From Ypsolopha sequella (taxonomy: Eukaryota > Arthropoda > Insecta > Lepidoptera > Ypsolophidae), in contig CAKOHE010000025.1 in assembly GCA_934047225.1 (NCBI GenBank), positions 343,001 to 407,000 of the forward strand: a stretch of DNA of 64,000 nucleotides, read 5' to 3'. Position 1 is the stretch's first letter, and each line of letters opens with the position of its first letter. The position numbers and the translations under genes were made by a program. This document shows positions 23,502-36,466 of this stretch, one piece after another. Under the pieces are notes generated by a model. It was not told the origin of the DNA. It did no database searches and saw only the letters and a list, made by a program, of their open reading frames with translations.

Positions 23502-24932
23502 AAAAAGGCCGGTTTTTCAAACCGCTTTTAAAGGTGGTAACAGAGGAGGCCTTTTCATACAAACTTTCTAAGTAATATTTAAGAAGACGCAATAAATTCA
23601 TGAATTTAATTGAGAATATAAACAATGTACATTTAACATATTTTTCGCAAATTGTATAATTATTGCTTAGATACTCGAATATCAGGTTTTCAAAAATGAA
23701 GTCATTTCGTCTGATTTGCGTCGGTGTGCGGCTCACGAACACGGCACTTACAAAAACAAACATAGCGGTCTTGTGTAAACATGAGTGCATTCTGAAATCT
23801 AAAGCAACATGATTCCATCTTTGAATGTAATTTTTAATCAAACTTAAATAAGACAATAAGTTGTAATGAGATAATAATTATTGACCAATACCTAAATAAA
23901 GCAAAATGAATGTTTTTCATTCATTTTTTATTAGATTTTATTCATATACTTGTATTAATTCCCGAAAATTATTAAATTTTTGAACGATTCTTCATCGTAA
24001 GCCGTCTGTCAAACATTGGTAGATAGGTAGATTGGTAGATTGGTAGATTGGTAGATTGGTAGATTAGATTGGTAGATTGGTAGATTGGTAGATTGGTAGA
24101 TTGGTAGATTAGTAGATTGGTAGATTGGTAGATTGGTAGATTGGTAGATTGGTAGATTGGTAGATTGGTAGATTGGTAGATTAGTAGATTGGTAGATTGG
24201 TAGATTGGTAGATTGTTAGATTGGTAGATTGGTAGATTGGTAGGTAGGTAGGTAGGTAGGTAGGTAGGTAGGTAGGTAGGTAGGTTGGTAGGTAGGTAGG
24301 TAGATTGGTAGATTGGTAGATTGGTAGATTGGTAGATTGGTAGATTGGTAGATTGGTAGATTGGTAGATTGGTAGAGTGGTAGATTGGTAGATTGGTAGA
24401 TTGGTAGATTGGTAGATTGGTAGATTGGTAGATTGGTAGATTGGTAGATTGGTAGTTTGGTAGATTGGTAGATTGGTAGATTGGTAGATTGGTAGATTGG
24501 TAGATTGGTAGATTGGTAGATTGGTAGATTGGTAGATTGGTAGACTAGATTGGTAGATTGGTAGATTGGTAGATTAGATTGGTAGATTGGTAGATTGGTA
24601 GATTAGATTGGTAGATTGGTAGATTAGTAGATTGGTAGATTGGTAGATTGGTAGATTGGTAGATTGGTAGATTGGTAGATTGGTAGATTGGTAGATTAGT
24701 AGATTGGTAGATTGGTAGATTGGTAGATTGGTAGATTGGTAGATTGGTAGATTGGTAGATTGGTAGATTGGTAGATTGGTAGATTGGTAGATTGGTAGAT
24801 TGGTAGGTAGGTAGGTAGGTAGGTAGGTAGGTAGGTAGGTAGGTAGGTTGGTAGGTAGGTAGGTAGATTGGTAGATTGGTAGATTGGTAGATTGGTAGAT
24901 TGGTAGATTGGTAGATTGGTAGGTAGGTAGGT
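23502..24932 (+). repeat. monomer 18: type a
   Basis: Core 23502-24017 has gctttta and gcggtc. Tract 24018-24932 (915 bp) has the type a marker order. Confidence 0.97.
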
Positions 24933-25887
24933 AAAAAGGCCGGTTTTTCAAACCGCTCTTAAAGGTGGTAACAGAGGAGGCCTTTTCATACAAACTTTCT
25001 AAGTAATATTTAAGAAGACGCAACAAATTCATGAATTTAATTGAGAATATAAACAATGTACATTTAACATATTTTTCGCAAATTGTATAATTATTGCTTA
25101 GATACTCGAATATCAGGTTTTCAAAAATGAAGTCATTTCGTCTGATTTGCGTCGGTGTGCGGCTCACGAACACGGCACTTACAAAAACAAACATAGCAGT
25201 CTTGTGTAAACATGAGTGCATTCTGAAATCTAAAGCAACATGATTCCATTTTTGAATGTAATTTTTATTCAAACTTAAATAAGACAATAAGTTGTAATGA
25301 GATAATAATTATTGACCAATACCTAAATAAAGCAAAATGAATGTTTTTCATTCATTTTTTATTAGATTTTATTCATATACTAGTATTAATTCCCGAAAAT
25401 TATTAAATTTTTGAACGATTCTTCATCGTAAGCCGTCTGTCAAACATTGGTAGATTGGTAGATTGGTAGATTGGTAGATTGGTAGATTGGTAGATTGGTA
25501 GATTGGTAGATTGGTAGATTGGTAGATTGGTAGATTGGTAGATTGGTAGATTGGTAGATTGGTAGATTGGTAGATTGGTAGATTGGTAGATTGGTAGATT
25601 GGTAGATTGGTAGATTGGTAGATTGGTAGATTGGTAGATTGGTAGATTGGTAGACTGGTAGATTGGTAGATTGGTAGATTGGTAGATTGGTAGATTGGTA
25701 GATTGGTAGATTGGTAGATTGGTAGATTGGTAGATTGGTAGATTGGTAGGTAGGTAGGTAGGTAGGTAGGTAGGTAGGTAGGTAGGTTGGTAGGTAGGTA
25801 GGTAGATTGGTAGATTGGTAGATTGGTAGATTGGTAGATTGGTAGATTGGTAGATTGGTAGATTGGTAGGTAGGTAGGTAGGTAGGT
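24933..25887 (+). repeat. monomer 19: mosaic b/c core
   Basis: Core 24933-25448 has cgcaaca, then c-type aaaaacaaacatagc with tgagtgc, then b-type tttattc and ctagtatt. The middle segment looks exchanged or converted. Tract 25449-25887 (439 bp) is b-like with gactgg and one island. Confidence 0.96.
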
Positions 25888-27221
25888 AAAAAGGCCGGTT
25901 TTTCAAACCGCTCTTAAAGGTGGTAACAGAGGAGGCCTTTTCATACAAACTTTCTAAGTAATATTTAAGAAGACGCAATAAATTCATGAATTTAATTGAG
26001 AATATAAACAATGTACATTTAACATATTTTTCGCAAATTGTATAATTATTGCTTAGATACTCGAATATCAGGTTTTCAAAAATGAAGTCATTTCGTCTGA
26101 TTTGCGTCGGTGTGCGGCTCACGAACACGGCACTTACAAAAACAAACATAGCAGTCTTGTGTAAACATGAGTGCATTCTGAAATCTAAAGCAACATGATT
26201 CCATTTTTGAATGTAATTTTTAATCAAACTTAAATAAGACAATAAGTTGTAATGAGATAATAATTATTGACCAATACCTAAATAAAGCAAAATGAATGTT
26301 TTTCATTCATTTTTTATTAGATTTTATTCATATACTTGTATTAATTCCCGAAAATTATTAAATTTTTGAACGATTCTTCATCGTAAGCCGTCTGTCAAAC
26401 ATTGGTAGATAGGTAGATTGGTAGATTGGTAGATTGGTAGATTGGTAGATTGGTAGATTGGTAGATTGGTAGATTGGTAGATTAGTAGATTGGTAGATTG
26501 GTAGATTGGTAGATTGTTAGATTGGTAGATTGGTAGATTGGTAGGTAGGTAGGTAGGTAGGTAGGTAGGTAGGTAGGTAGGTAGGTTGGTAGGTAGGTAG
26601 GTAGATTGGTAGATTGGTAGATTGGTAGATTGGTAGATTGGTAGATTGGTAGATTGGTAGATTGGTAGATTGGTAGAGTGGTAGATTGGTAGATTGGTAG
26701 ATTGGTAGATTGGTAGATTGGTAGATTGGTAGATTGGTAGATTGGTAGATTGGTAGTTTGGTAGATTGGTAGATTGGTAGATTGGTAGATTGGTAGATTG
26801 GTAGATTGGTAGATTGGTAGATTGGTAGATTGGTAGACTAGATTGGTAGATTGGTAGATTGGTAGATTAGATTGGTAGATTGGTAGATTGGTAGATTAGA
26901 TTGGTAAATTGGTAGATTGGTAGATTAGTAGATTGGTAGATTGGTAGATTGGTAGATTGGTAGATTGGTAGATTGGTAGATTGGTAGATTGGTAGATTGG
27001 TAGATTAGTAGATTGGTAGATTGGTAGATTGGTAGATTGGTAGATTGGTAGATTGGTAGATTGGTAGATTGGTAGATTGGTAGATTGGTAGATTGGTAGA
27101 TTGGTAGGTAGGTAGGTAGGTAGGTAGGTAGGTAGGTAGGTAGGTAGGTAGGTTGGTAGGTAGGTAGGTAGATTGGTAGATTGGTAGATTGGTAGATTGG
27201 TAGATTGGTAGGTAGGTAGGT
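25888..27221 (+). repeat. monomer 20: type c with shortened tract
   Basis: Core 25888-26403 is type c. Tract 26404-27221 (818 bp) lacks the first gattagatt junction seen in monomers 10 and 15, and has one gtaaatt variant near 26906. Confidence 0.96.
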
Positions 27222-28256
27222 AAAAAGGCCGGTTTTTCAAACCGCTCTTAAAGGTGGTAACAGAGGAGGCCTTTTCATACAAACTTTCTACGTAATATTT
27301 AAGAAGACGCAATAAATTCATGAATTTAATTGAGAATATAAACAATGTACATTTAACATATTTTTCGCAAATTGTATAATTATTGCTTAGATACTCGAAT
27401 ATCAGGTTTTCAAAAATGAAGTCATTTCGTCTGATTTGCGTCGGTGTGCGGCTCACGAACACGGCACTTACAAACACAAACACAGCAGTCTTAAGTAAAC
27501 ATGAGTGCATTCTGAAATCTAAAGCAACATGATTCCATTTTGGAATGTAATTTTTAATCAAACTTAAATAAGACAATAAGTTGTAATGAGATAATAATTA
27601 TTGACCAATACCTAAATAAAGCAAAATGAATGTTTTTCATTCATTTTTTATTAGATTTTATTCATATACTAGTATTAATTCCCGAAAATTATTAAATTTT
27701 TGAACGATTCTTCATCGTAAGCCGTCTGTCAAACATTGGTAGATTGGTAGATTGGTAGATTGGTAGATTGGTAGATTGGTAGATTGGTAGATTGGTAGAT
27801 TGGTAGATAGGTAGATTGGTAGATTGGTAGATTGGTAGATTGGTAGATTGGTAGATTGGTAGATTGGTAGATTGGTAGATTGGTAGATTGGTAGATTGGT
27901 AGATTGGTAGATTGGTAGATTGGTAGATTGGTAGATTGGTAGATTGGTAGATTGGTAGATTGGTAGATTGGTAGATTGGTAGATTGGTAGATTGGTAGAT
28001 TGGTAGATTGGTAGGTAGGTAGGTAGGTAGGTAGGTAGGTTGGTAGGTAGGTAGGTAGATTGGTAGATTGGTAGATTGGTAGATTGGTAGATTGGTAGAT
28101 TGGTAGATTGGTAGAGTGGTAGAGTGGTAGATTGGTAGATTGGTATATTTATAGATTGGTAGATTGGTAGATTGGTAGATTGGTAGATTGGTAGATTGGT
28201 AGATTGGTAGATTGGTAGATTGGTAGATTGGTAGATTGGTAGGTAGGTAGGTAGGT
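27222..28256 (+). repeat. monomer 21: mosaic d/b core
   Basis: Core 27222-27737 has d-type tctacgt and cttaagtaaac, a private tttggaatg, and b-type ctagtatt near its end. Tract 27738-28256 (519 bp) has the gagtgg pair and a private tatatttatag, plus an island near 28014. Confidence 0.96.
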
Positions 28257-30008
28257 AAAAAGGCCGGTTTTTCAAACCGCTCTTAAAGGTGGTAACAGAG
28301 GAGGCCTTTTCATACAAACTTTCTAAGTAATATTTAAGAAGACGCAATAAATTCATGAATTTAATTGAGAATATAAACAATGTACATTTAACATATTTTT
28401 CGCAAATTGTATAATTATTGCTTAGATACTCGAATATCAGGTTTTCAAAAATGAAGTCATTTCGTCTGATTTGCGTCGGTGTGCGGCTCACGAACACGGC
28501 ACTTACAAAAACAAACATAGCAGTCTTGTGTAAACATGAGTGCATTCTGAAATCTAAAGCAACATGATTCCATTTTTGAATGTAATTTTTAATCAAACTT
28601 AAATAAGACAATAAGTTGTAATGAGATAATAATTATTGACCAATACCTAAATAAAGCAAAATGAATGTTTTTCATTCATTTTTTATTAGATTTTATTCAT
28701 ATACTTGTATTAATTCCCGAAAATTATTAAATTTTTGAACGATTCTTCATCGTAAGCCGTCTGTCAAACATTGGTAGATAGGTAGATTGGTAGATTGGTA
28801 GATTGGTAGATTGGTAGATTGGTAGATTAGATTGGTAGATTGGTAGATTGGTAGATTGGTAGATTAGTAGATTGGTAGATTGGTAGATTGGTAGATTGGT
28901 AGATTGGTAGATTAGTAGATTGGTAGATTGGTAGGTAGGTAGGTAGGTTGGTAGGTAGGTAGGTAGATTGGTAGATTGGTAGATTGGTAGATTGGTAGAG
29001 TGGTAGATTGGTAGATTGGTAGATTGGTAGATTGGTAGATTGGTAGATTGGTAGATTGGTAGATTGGTAGATTGGTAGATTGGTAGTTTGGTAGATTGGT
29101 AGATTGGTAGATTGGTAGATTGGTAGACTGGTAGATTGGTAGATTGGTAGATTGGTAGATTGGTAGATTGGTAGATTGGTAGATTGATAGATTGGTAGAT
29201 TGGTAGATTGGTAGATTGGTAGATTGGTAGATTGGTAGATTGGTAGGTAGGTAGGTAGGTAGGTAGGTTGGTAGGTAGGTAGGTAGATTGGTAGATTGGT
29301 AGATTGGTAGATTGGTAGATTGGTAGATTGGTAGATTGGTAGATTGGTAGGTAGGTAGGTAGGTAGGTAGGTTGGTAGGTAGGTAGGTAGATTGGTAGAT
29401 TGGTAGATTGGTAGATTGGTAGGTAGGTAGGTAGGTAGGTAGGTAGGTAGGTAGGTAGGAAGGTAGGTTGGTAGGTAGGTAGGTAGATTGGTAGATTGGT
29501 AGATTGGTAGATTGGTAGATTGGTAGATTGGTAGATTGGTAGATTGGTAGATTGGTAGATTGGTAGATTGGTAGACTGGTAGATTGGTAGATTGGTAGAT
29601 TGGTAGATTGGTAGATTGGTAGATTGGTAGATTGGTAGATTGGTAGTTTGGTAGATTGGTAGATTGGTAGATTGGTAGATTGGTAGATTGGTAGATTGGT
29701 AGGTAGGTAGGTAGGTAGGTAGGTAGGTAGGTAGGTTGGTAGGTAGGTTGGTAGGTAGGTAGGTAGATTGGTAGATTGGTAGATTGGTAGATTGGTAGAT
29801 TGGTAGATTGGTAGATTGGTAGATTGGTAGATTGGTAGATTGGTAGATTGGTAGATTGGTAGATTGGTAGATTGGTAGATTGGTAGGTAGGTAGGTAGGT
29901 AGGTAGGTAGCTAGGTAGGTTGGTAGGTAGGTTGGTAGGTAGGTAGGTAGATTGGTAGATTGGTAGATTGGTAGATTGGTAGATTGGTAGGTAGGTAGGT
30001 AGGTGGGT
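28257..30008 (+). repeat. monomer 22: type c core, 1236-bp multi-island tract
   Basis: Core 28257-28772 is type c. Tract 28773-30008 is the second longest, with several GGTA islands (near 28933, 29245, 29350, 29420, 29700, 29885), one with GGAAGGTA and one with gctagg. It ends in ggtgggta rather than pure GGTA. Confidence 0.95.
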
Positions 30009-31043
30009 AAATAGGCCGGTTTTTCAAACCGCTCTTAAAGGTGGTAACAGAGGAGGCCTTTTCATACAAACTTTCTAAGTAATATTTAAGAAGACGCAAT
30101 AAATTCATGAATTTAATTGATAATATAAACAATGTACATTTAACATATTTTTCGCAAATTGTATAATTATTGCTTAGATACTCGAATATCAGGTTTTCAA
30201 AAATGAAGTCATTTCGTCTGATTTGCGTCGGTGTGCGTCTCACGAACACGGCACTTACAAACACAAACACAGCAGTCTTGTGTAAACATGAGTGCATTCT
30301 GAAATCTAAAGCAACATGATTCCATTTTTGAATGTAATTTTTAATCAAACTTAAATAAGACAATAAGTTGTAATGAGATAATAATTATTGACCAATACCT
30401 AAATAAAGCAAAATGAATGTTTTTCATTCATTTTTTATTAGATTTTATTCATATACTTGTATTAATTCCCGAAAATTATTAAATTTTTGAACGATTCTTC
30501 ATCGTAAGCCGTCTGTCAAACATTGGTAGATTGGTAGATTGGTAGATTGGTAGATTTGTAGATTGGTAGATTGGTAGATTGGTAGATTGGTAGATTGGTA
30601 GATTGGTAGATTGGTAGATTGGTAGATTGGTAGATTGGTAGATTGGTAGATTGGTAGAGTGGTAGATTGGTAGATTGGTAGATTGGTAGATTGGTAGATT
30701 GTTAGATTGGTAGATTGGTAGATTGGTAGATTGGTAGATTGGTAGATTGGTAGATTTGTAGATTGGTAGATTGGTAGATTGGTAGATAAGTAGATTGGTA
30801 GATTGGTAGATTGGAAGATTGGTAGATTGGTAGATTGGTAGATTGGTAGATTGGTAGATTGGTAGATTGGTAGATTGGTAGATTGGTAGATTGGTAGGTA
30901 GGTAGGTAGGTAGGTAGGTAGGCTGGTAGGTTGGTAGGTAGGTTGGTAGGTAGGTAGGTAGATTGGTAGATTGGTAGATTGGTAGATTGGTAGATTGGTA
31001 GATTGGTAGATTGGTAGATTGGTAGATTGGTAGGTAGGTAGGT
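30009..31043 (+). repeat. monomer 23: aaata core with private variants
   Basis: Core 30009-30524 has aaata, ttgataatata, gtgcgtctc and catttttga. Tract 30525-31043 (519 bp) has gatttgtag, gagtgg, gataagtag, ggaagatt and an island near 30895 with ggctgg. Confidence 0.96.
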
Positions 31044-32110
31044 AAATAGGCCGGTTTTTCAAACCGCTCTTAAAGGTGGTAACAGAGGAGGCCTTTTCAT
31101 ACAAACTTTCTAAGTAATATTTAAGAAGACGCAATAAATTCATGAATTTAATTGAGAATATAAACAATGTACATTTAACATATTTTTCGCAAATTGTATA
31201 ATTATTGCTTAGATACTCGAATATCAGGTTTTCAAAAATGAAGTCATTTCGTCTGATTTGCGTCGGTGTGCGGCTCACGAACACGGCACTTACAAACACA
31301 AACACAGCAGTCTTGTGTAAACATGAGTGCATTCTGAAATCTAAAGCAACATGATTCCATCTTTGAATGTAATTTTTAATCAAACTTAAATAAGACAATA
31401 AGTTGTAATGAGATAATAATTATTGACCAATACCTAAATAAAGCAAAATGAATGTTTTTCATTCATTTTTTATTAGATTTTATTCATATACTTGTATTAA
31501 TTCCCGAAAATTATTAAATTTTTGAACGATTCTTCATCGTAAGCCGTCTGTCAAACATTGGTAGATTGGTAGATTGGTAGATTGGTAGATTGGTAGATTG
31601 GTAGATTGGTAGATTGGTAGATTGGTAGATTGGTAGATTGGTAGATTGGTAGATTGGTAGATTGGTAGATTAGTAGATTGGTAGATAGGTAGATTGGTAG
31701 ATTGGTAGATTGGTAGATTGGTAGATTGGTAGATTGGCAGATTGGTAGATTGGTAGATTGGTAGATTGGTAGATTGGTAGATTGGTAGATTGGTAGATTG
31801 GTAGGTAGGTAGGTAGGTAGGTAGGTAGGTAGGTAGGTAGGAAGGTAGGTTGGTAGGTAGGTAGGTAGATTGGTAGATTGGTAGATTGGTAGATTGGTAG
31901 ATTGGTAGATTGGTAGATTGGTAGATTGGTAGATTGGTAGATTGGTAGATTGGTAGATTGGTAGATTGGTAGATTGGTAGATTGGTAGGTAGGTAGGTAG
32001 GTAGGTAGGTAGCTAGGTAGGTTGGTAGGTAGGTTGGTAGGTAGGTAGGTAGATTGGTAGATTGGTAGATTGGTAGATTGGTAGATTGGTAGGTAGGTAG
32101 GTAGGTGGGT
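31044..32110 (+). repeat. monomer 24: aaata core
   Basis: Core 31044-31559 is reference-like apart from aaata. Tract 31560-32110 (551 bp) has a private ggcag near 31737, a GGAAGGTA island, the gctagg island shared with monomer 22, and a ggtgggta tail. Confidence 0.96.
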
Positions 32111-33153
32111 AAATAGGCCGGTTTTTCAAACCGCTCTTAAAGGTGGTAACAGAGGAGGCCTTTTCATACAAACTTTCTAAGTAATATTTAAGAAGACGCA
32201 ATAAATTCATGAATTTAATTGATAATATAAACAATGTACATTTAACATATTTTTCGCAAATTGTATAATTATTGCTTAGATACTCGAATATCAGGTTTTC
32301 AAAAATGAAGTCATTTCGTCTGATTTGCGTCGGTGTGCGTCTCACGAACACGGCACTTACAAACACAAACACAGCAGTTTTGTGTAAACATGAGTGCATT
32401 CTGAAATCTAAAGCAACATGATTCCATTTTTGAATGTAATTTTTAATCAAACTTAAATAAGACAATAAGTTGTAATGAGATAATAATTATTGACCAATAC
32501 CTAAATAAAGCAAAATGAATGTTTTTCATTCATTTTTTATTAGATTTTATTCATATACTTGTATTAATTCCCGAAAATTATTAAATTTTTGAACGATTCT
32601 TCATCGTAAGCCGTCTGTCAAACATTGGTAGATTGGTAGATTGGTAGATTGGTAGATTTGTAGATTGGTAGATTGGTAGATTGGTAGATTGGTAGATTGG
32701 TAGATTGGTAGATTGGTAGATTGGTAGATTGGTAGATTGGTAGATTGGTAGATTGGTAGATTGGTAGAGTGGTAGATTGGTAGATTGGTAGATTGGTAGA
32801 TTGGTAGATTGTTAGATTGGTAGATTGGTAGATTGGTAGATTGGTAGATTGGTAGATTTGTAGATTGGTAGATTGGTAGATTGGTAGATAAGTAGATTGG
32901 TAGATTGGTAGATTGGAAGATTGGTAGATTGGTAGATTGGTAGATTGGTAGATTGGTAGATTGGTAGATTGGTAGATTGGTAGATTGGTAGATTGGTAGA
33001 TTGGTAGATTGGTAGATTGGTAGATTGGTAGATTGGTAGATTGGTAGATTGGTAGATTGGTAGATTGGTAGATTGGTAGATTGGTAGATTGGTAGATTGG
33101 TAGATTGGTAGATTGGTAGATTGGTAGGTAGGTAGGTAGGTAGGTAGGTAGGT
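32111..33153 (+). repeat. monomer 25: copy of monomer 23
   Basis: Core 32111-32626 shares aaata, ttgataatata and gtgcgtctc with monomer 23 and adds cagttttgtg. Tract 32627-33153 (527 bp) shares its 5' markers but lacks the internal GGTA island of monomer 23. Confidence 0.96.
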
Positions 33154-34300
33154 AAAAAGGCCGGTTTTTCAAACCGCTCTTAAAGGTGGTAACAGAGGAG
33201 GCCTTTTCATACAAACTTTCTAAGTAATATTTAAGAAGACGCAATAAATTCATGAATTTAATTGAGAATATATACAATGTACATTTAACATATTTTTCGC
33301 AAATTGTATAATTATTGCTTAGATACTCGAATATCAGGTTTTCAAAAATGAAGTCATTTCGTCTGATTTGCGTCGGTGTGCGGCTCACGAACACGGCACT
33401 TACAAACACAAACACAGCAGTCTTGTGTAAACATGAGTGCATTCTGAAATCTAAAGAAACATGATTCCATCTTTGAATGTAATTTTTAATCAAACTTAAA
33501 TAAGACAATAAGTTGTAATGAGATAATAATTATTGACCAATACCTAAATAAAGCAAAATGAATGTTTTTCATTCATTTTTTATTAGATTTTATTCATATA
33601 CTTGTATTAATTCCCGAAAATTATTAAATTTTTGAACGATTCTTCATCGTAAGCCGTCTGTCAAACATTGGTAGATTGGTAGATTGGTAGATTGGTAGAT
33701 TGGTAGATTGGTAGATTGGTAGATTGGTAGATTGGTAGATTGGTAGACTGGTAGATTGGTAGATTGGTAGATTGGTAGATTGGTAGATTGGTAGATTGGT
33801 AGATTGGTAGATTGGTAGATTGGTAGATTGGTAGATTGGTAGATTGGTAGATTGGTAGATTGGTAGATTGGTAGATTGGTAGATTGGTAGATTGGTAGAT
33901 TGGTAGATTGGTAGATTGGTAGATTGGTAGATTGGTAGATTGGTAGATTGGTAGATTGGTAGATTGGTAGATTAGTAGATTGGTAGATTGGTAGATTGGT
34001 AGATTGGTAGATTGGTAGATTGGTAGATTGGTAGATTGGTAGATTGGTAGATTGGTAGATTGGTAGATTGGTAGATTAGTAGATTGGTAGATTGGTAGAT
34101 TGGTAGATAAGTAGATTGGTAGATTGGTAGATTGGAAGATTGGTAGATTGGTAGATTGGTAGATTGGTAGATTGGTAGATTGGTAGATTGGTAGATTGGT
34201 AGATTGGTAGATTGGTAGATTGGTAGATTGGTAGATTGGTAGATTGGTAGATTGGTAGATTGGTAGATTGGTAGATTGGTAGGTAGGTAGGTAGGTAGGT
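33154..34300 (+). repeat. monomer 26: type D
   Basis: Core 33154-33669 has atatatac and a private taaagaaac. Tract 33670-34300 (631 bp) has gactgg, two gattagtag, gataagtag and ggaagatt, the type D tract signature. First recognisable member of the right-hand HOR. Confidence 0.96.
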
Positions 34301-35463
34301 AAAAAGGCCGGTTTTTCAAACCGCTCTTAAAGGTGGTAACAGAGGAGGCCTTTTCATACAAACTTTCTAAGTAATATTTAAGAAGACGCAATAAATTCAT
34401 GAATTTAATTGAGAATATAAACAATGTACATTTAACATATTTTTCGCAAATTGTATAATTATTGCTTAGATACTCGAATATCAGGTTTTCAAAAATGAAG
34501 TCATTTCGTCTGATTTGCGTCGGTGTGCGGCTCACGAACACGGCACTTACAAACACAAACACAGCAGTCTTGTGTAAACATGAGTGCATTCTGAAATCTA
34601 AAGCAACATGATTCCATCTTTGAATGTAATTTTTAATCAAACTTAAATAAGACAATAAGTTGTAATGAGATAATAATTATTGACCAATACCTAAATAAAG
34701 CAAAATGAATGTTTTTCATTCATTTTTTATTAGATTTTATTCATATACTTGTATTAATTCCCGAAAATTATTAAATTTTTGAACGATTCTTCATCGTAAG
34801 CCGTCTGTCAAACATTGGTAGATTGGTAGATTGGTAGATTGGTAGATTGGTAGATTGGTAGATTGGTAGATTGGTAGATTGGTAGATTGGTAGATTGGTA
34901 GACTGGTAGATTGGTAGATTGGTAGATTGGTAGATTGGTAGATTGGTAGATTGGTAGATTGGTAGATTGGTAGATTGGTAGATTGGTAGATTGGTAGATT
35001 GGTAGATTGGTAGATTGGTAGATTGGTAGATTGGTAGATTGGTAGATTGGTAGATTGGTAGATTGGTAGATTGGTAGATTGGTAGATTGGTAGATTGGTA
35101 GATTGGTAGATTGGTAGATTGGTAGATTGGTAGATTAGTAGATTGGTAGATTGGTAGATTGGTAGATTGGTAGATTGGTAGATTGGTAGATTGGTAGATT
35201 GGTAGATTGGTAGATTGGTAGATTGGTAGATTAGTAGATTGGTAGATTGGTAGATTGGTAGATAAGTAGATTGGTAGATTGGTAGATTGGAAGATTGGTA
35301 GATTGGTAGATTGGTAGATTGGTAGATTGGTAGATTGGTAGATTGGTAGATTAGTAGATTGGTAGATTGGTAGATTGGTAGATTGGTAGATTGGTAGATT
35401 GGTAGATTGGTAGATTGGTAGATTGGTAGATTGGTAGATTGGTAGGTAGGTAGGTAGGTAGGT
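34301..35463 (+). repeat. monomer 27: reference-like core with D-type tract
   Basis: Core 34301-34816 matches the reference. Tract 34817-35463 (647 bp) carries the full D signature including a third gattagtag near 35351. The combination of E-like core and D-like tract suggests recombination near the core-tract boundary. Confidence 0.96.
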
Positions 35464-36466
35464 AAAAAGGCCGGTTTTTCAAACCGCTCTTAAAGGTGGT
35501 AACAGAGGAGGCCTTTTCATACAAACTTTCTAAGTAATATTTAAGAAGACGCAATAAATTCATGAATTTAATTGAGAATATAAACAATGTACATTTAACA
35601 TATTTTTCGCAAATTGTATAATTATTGCTTAGATACTCGAATATCAGGTTTTCAAAAATGAAGTCATTTCGTCTGATTTGCGTCGGTGTGCGGCTCACGA
35701 ACACGGCACTTACAAACACAAACACAGCAGTCTTGTGTAAACATGAGTGCATTCTGAAATCTAAAGCAACATGATTCCATCTTTGAATGTAATTTTTAAT
35801 CAAACTTAAATAAGACAATAAGTTGTAATGAGATAATAATTATTGACCAATACCTAAATAAAGCAAAATGAATGTTTTTCATTCATTTTTTATTAGATTT
35901 TATTCATATACTTGTATTAATTCCCGAAAATTATTAAATTTTTGAACGATTCTTCATCGTAAGCCGTCTGTCAAACATTGGTAGATTGGTAGATTGGTAG
36001 ATTGGTAGATTGGTAGATTGGTAGATTGGTAGATTGGTAGATTGGTAGATTGGTAGATTGGTAGATTGGTAGATTGGTAGATTGGTAGATTGGTAGATTG
36101 GTAGATTGGTAGATTGGTAGATTGGTAGATTGGTAGATTGGTAGATTGGTAGATTGGTAGATTGGTAGATTGGTAGATTGGTAGATTGGTAGATTGGTAG
36201 ATTGGTAGATTGGTAGATTGGTAGAGTGGTAGAGTGGTAGATTGGTAGATTGGTATATTGGTAGATTGGTAGATTGGTAGATTGGTAGATTGGTAGATTG
36301 GTAGATTGGTAGATTGGTAGATTGGTAGATTGGTAGATTGGTAGATTGGTAGATTGGTAGATTGGTAGATTGGTAGATTGGTAGATTGGTAGATTGGTAG
36401 ATTGGTAGATTGGTAGATTGGTAGATTGGTAGATTGGTAGATTGGTAGGTAGGTAGGTAGGTAGGT
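35464..36466 (+). repeat. monomer 28: type E
   Basis: Core 35464-35979 is reference-like. Tract 35980-36466 (487 bp) has the gagtgg pair and tatattgg. Confidence 0.97.

Larger units (their letters stand above)
14474..28256 (+). repeat. left pentameric higher-order repeat c-d-e-a-b, about 5.7 kb
   Basis: Monomer order is c10 d11 e12 a13 b14, then c15 d16 e17 a18 b19, then c20 d21. Core-to-core offsets are 5715 (c), 5711 (d), 5695 (e), 5711 (a) and 5739 (b). Markers: c has aaaaacaaacatagc and catttttga; d has tctacgt and cttaagtaaac; e has tctacgt with a gagtgg pair in its tract; a has gctttta and gcggtc; b has taagtgc, tttattc and ctagtatt. Offsets differ by multiples of 4 or 8, reflecting tract length changes. 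Confidence 0.9.
29760..32890 (+). repeat. dimeric duplication, period 2102 bp
   Basis: Cores at 30009 and 32111 share private variants (aaata at the 5' edge, ttgataatata, gtgcgtctc) found nowhere else in the window. They are preceded by tracts with the same rare gctagg island and followed by tracts with the same gatttgtag and gataagtag markers, all offset by 2102 bp. Outer limits are approximate. Confidence 0.85.
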
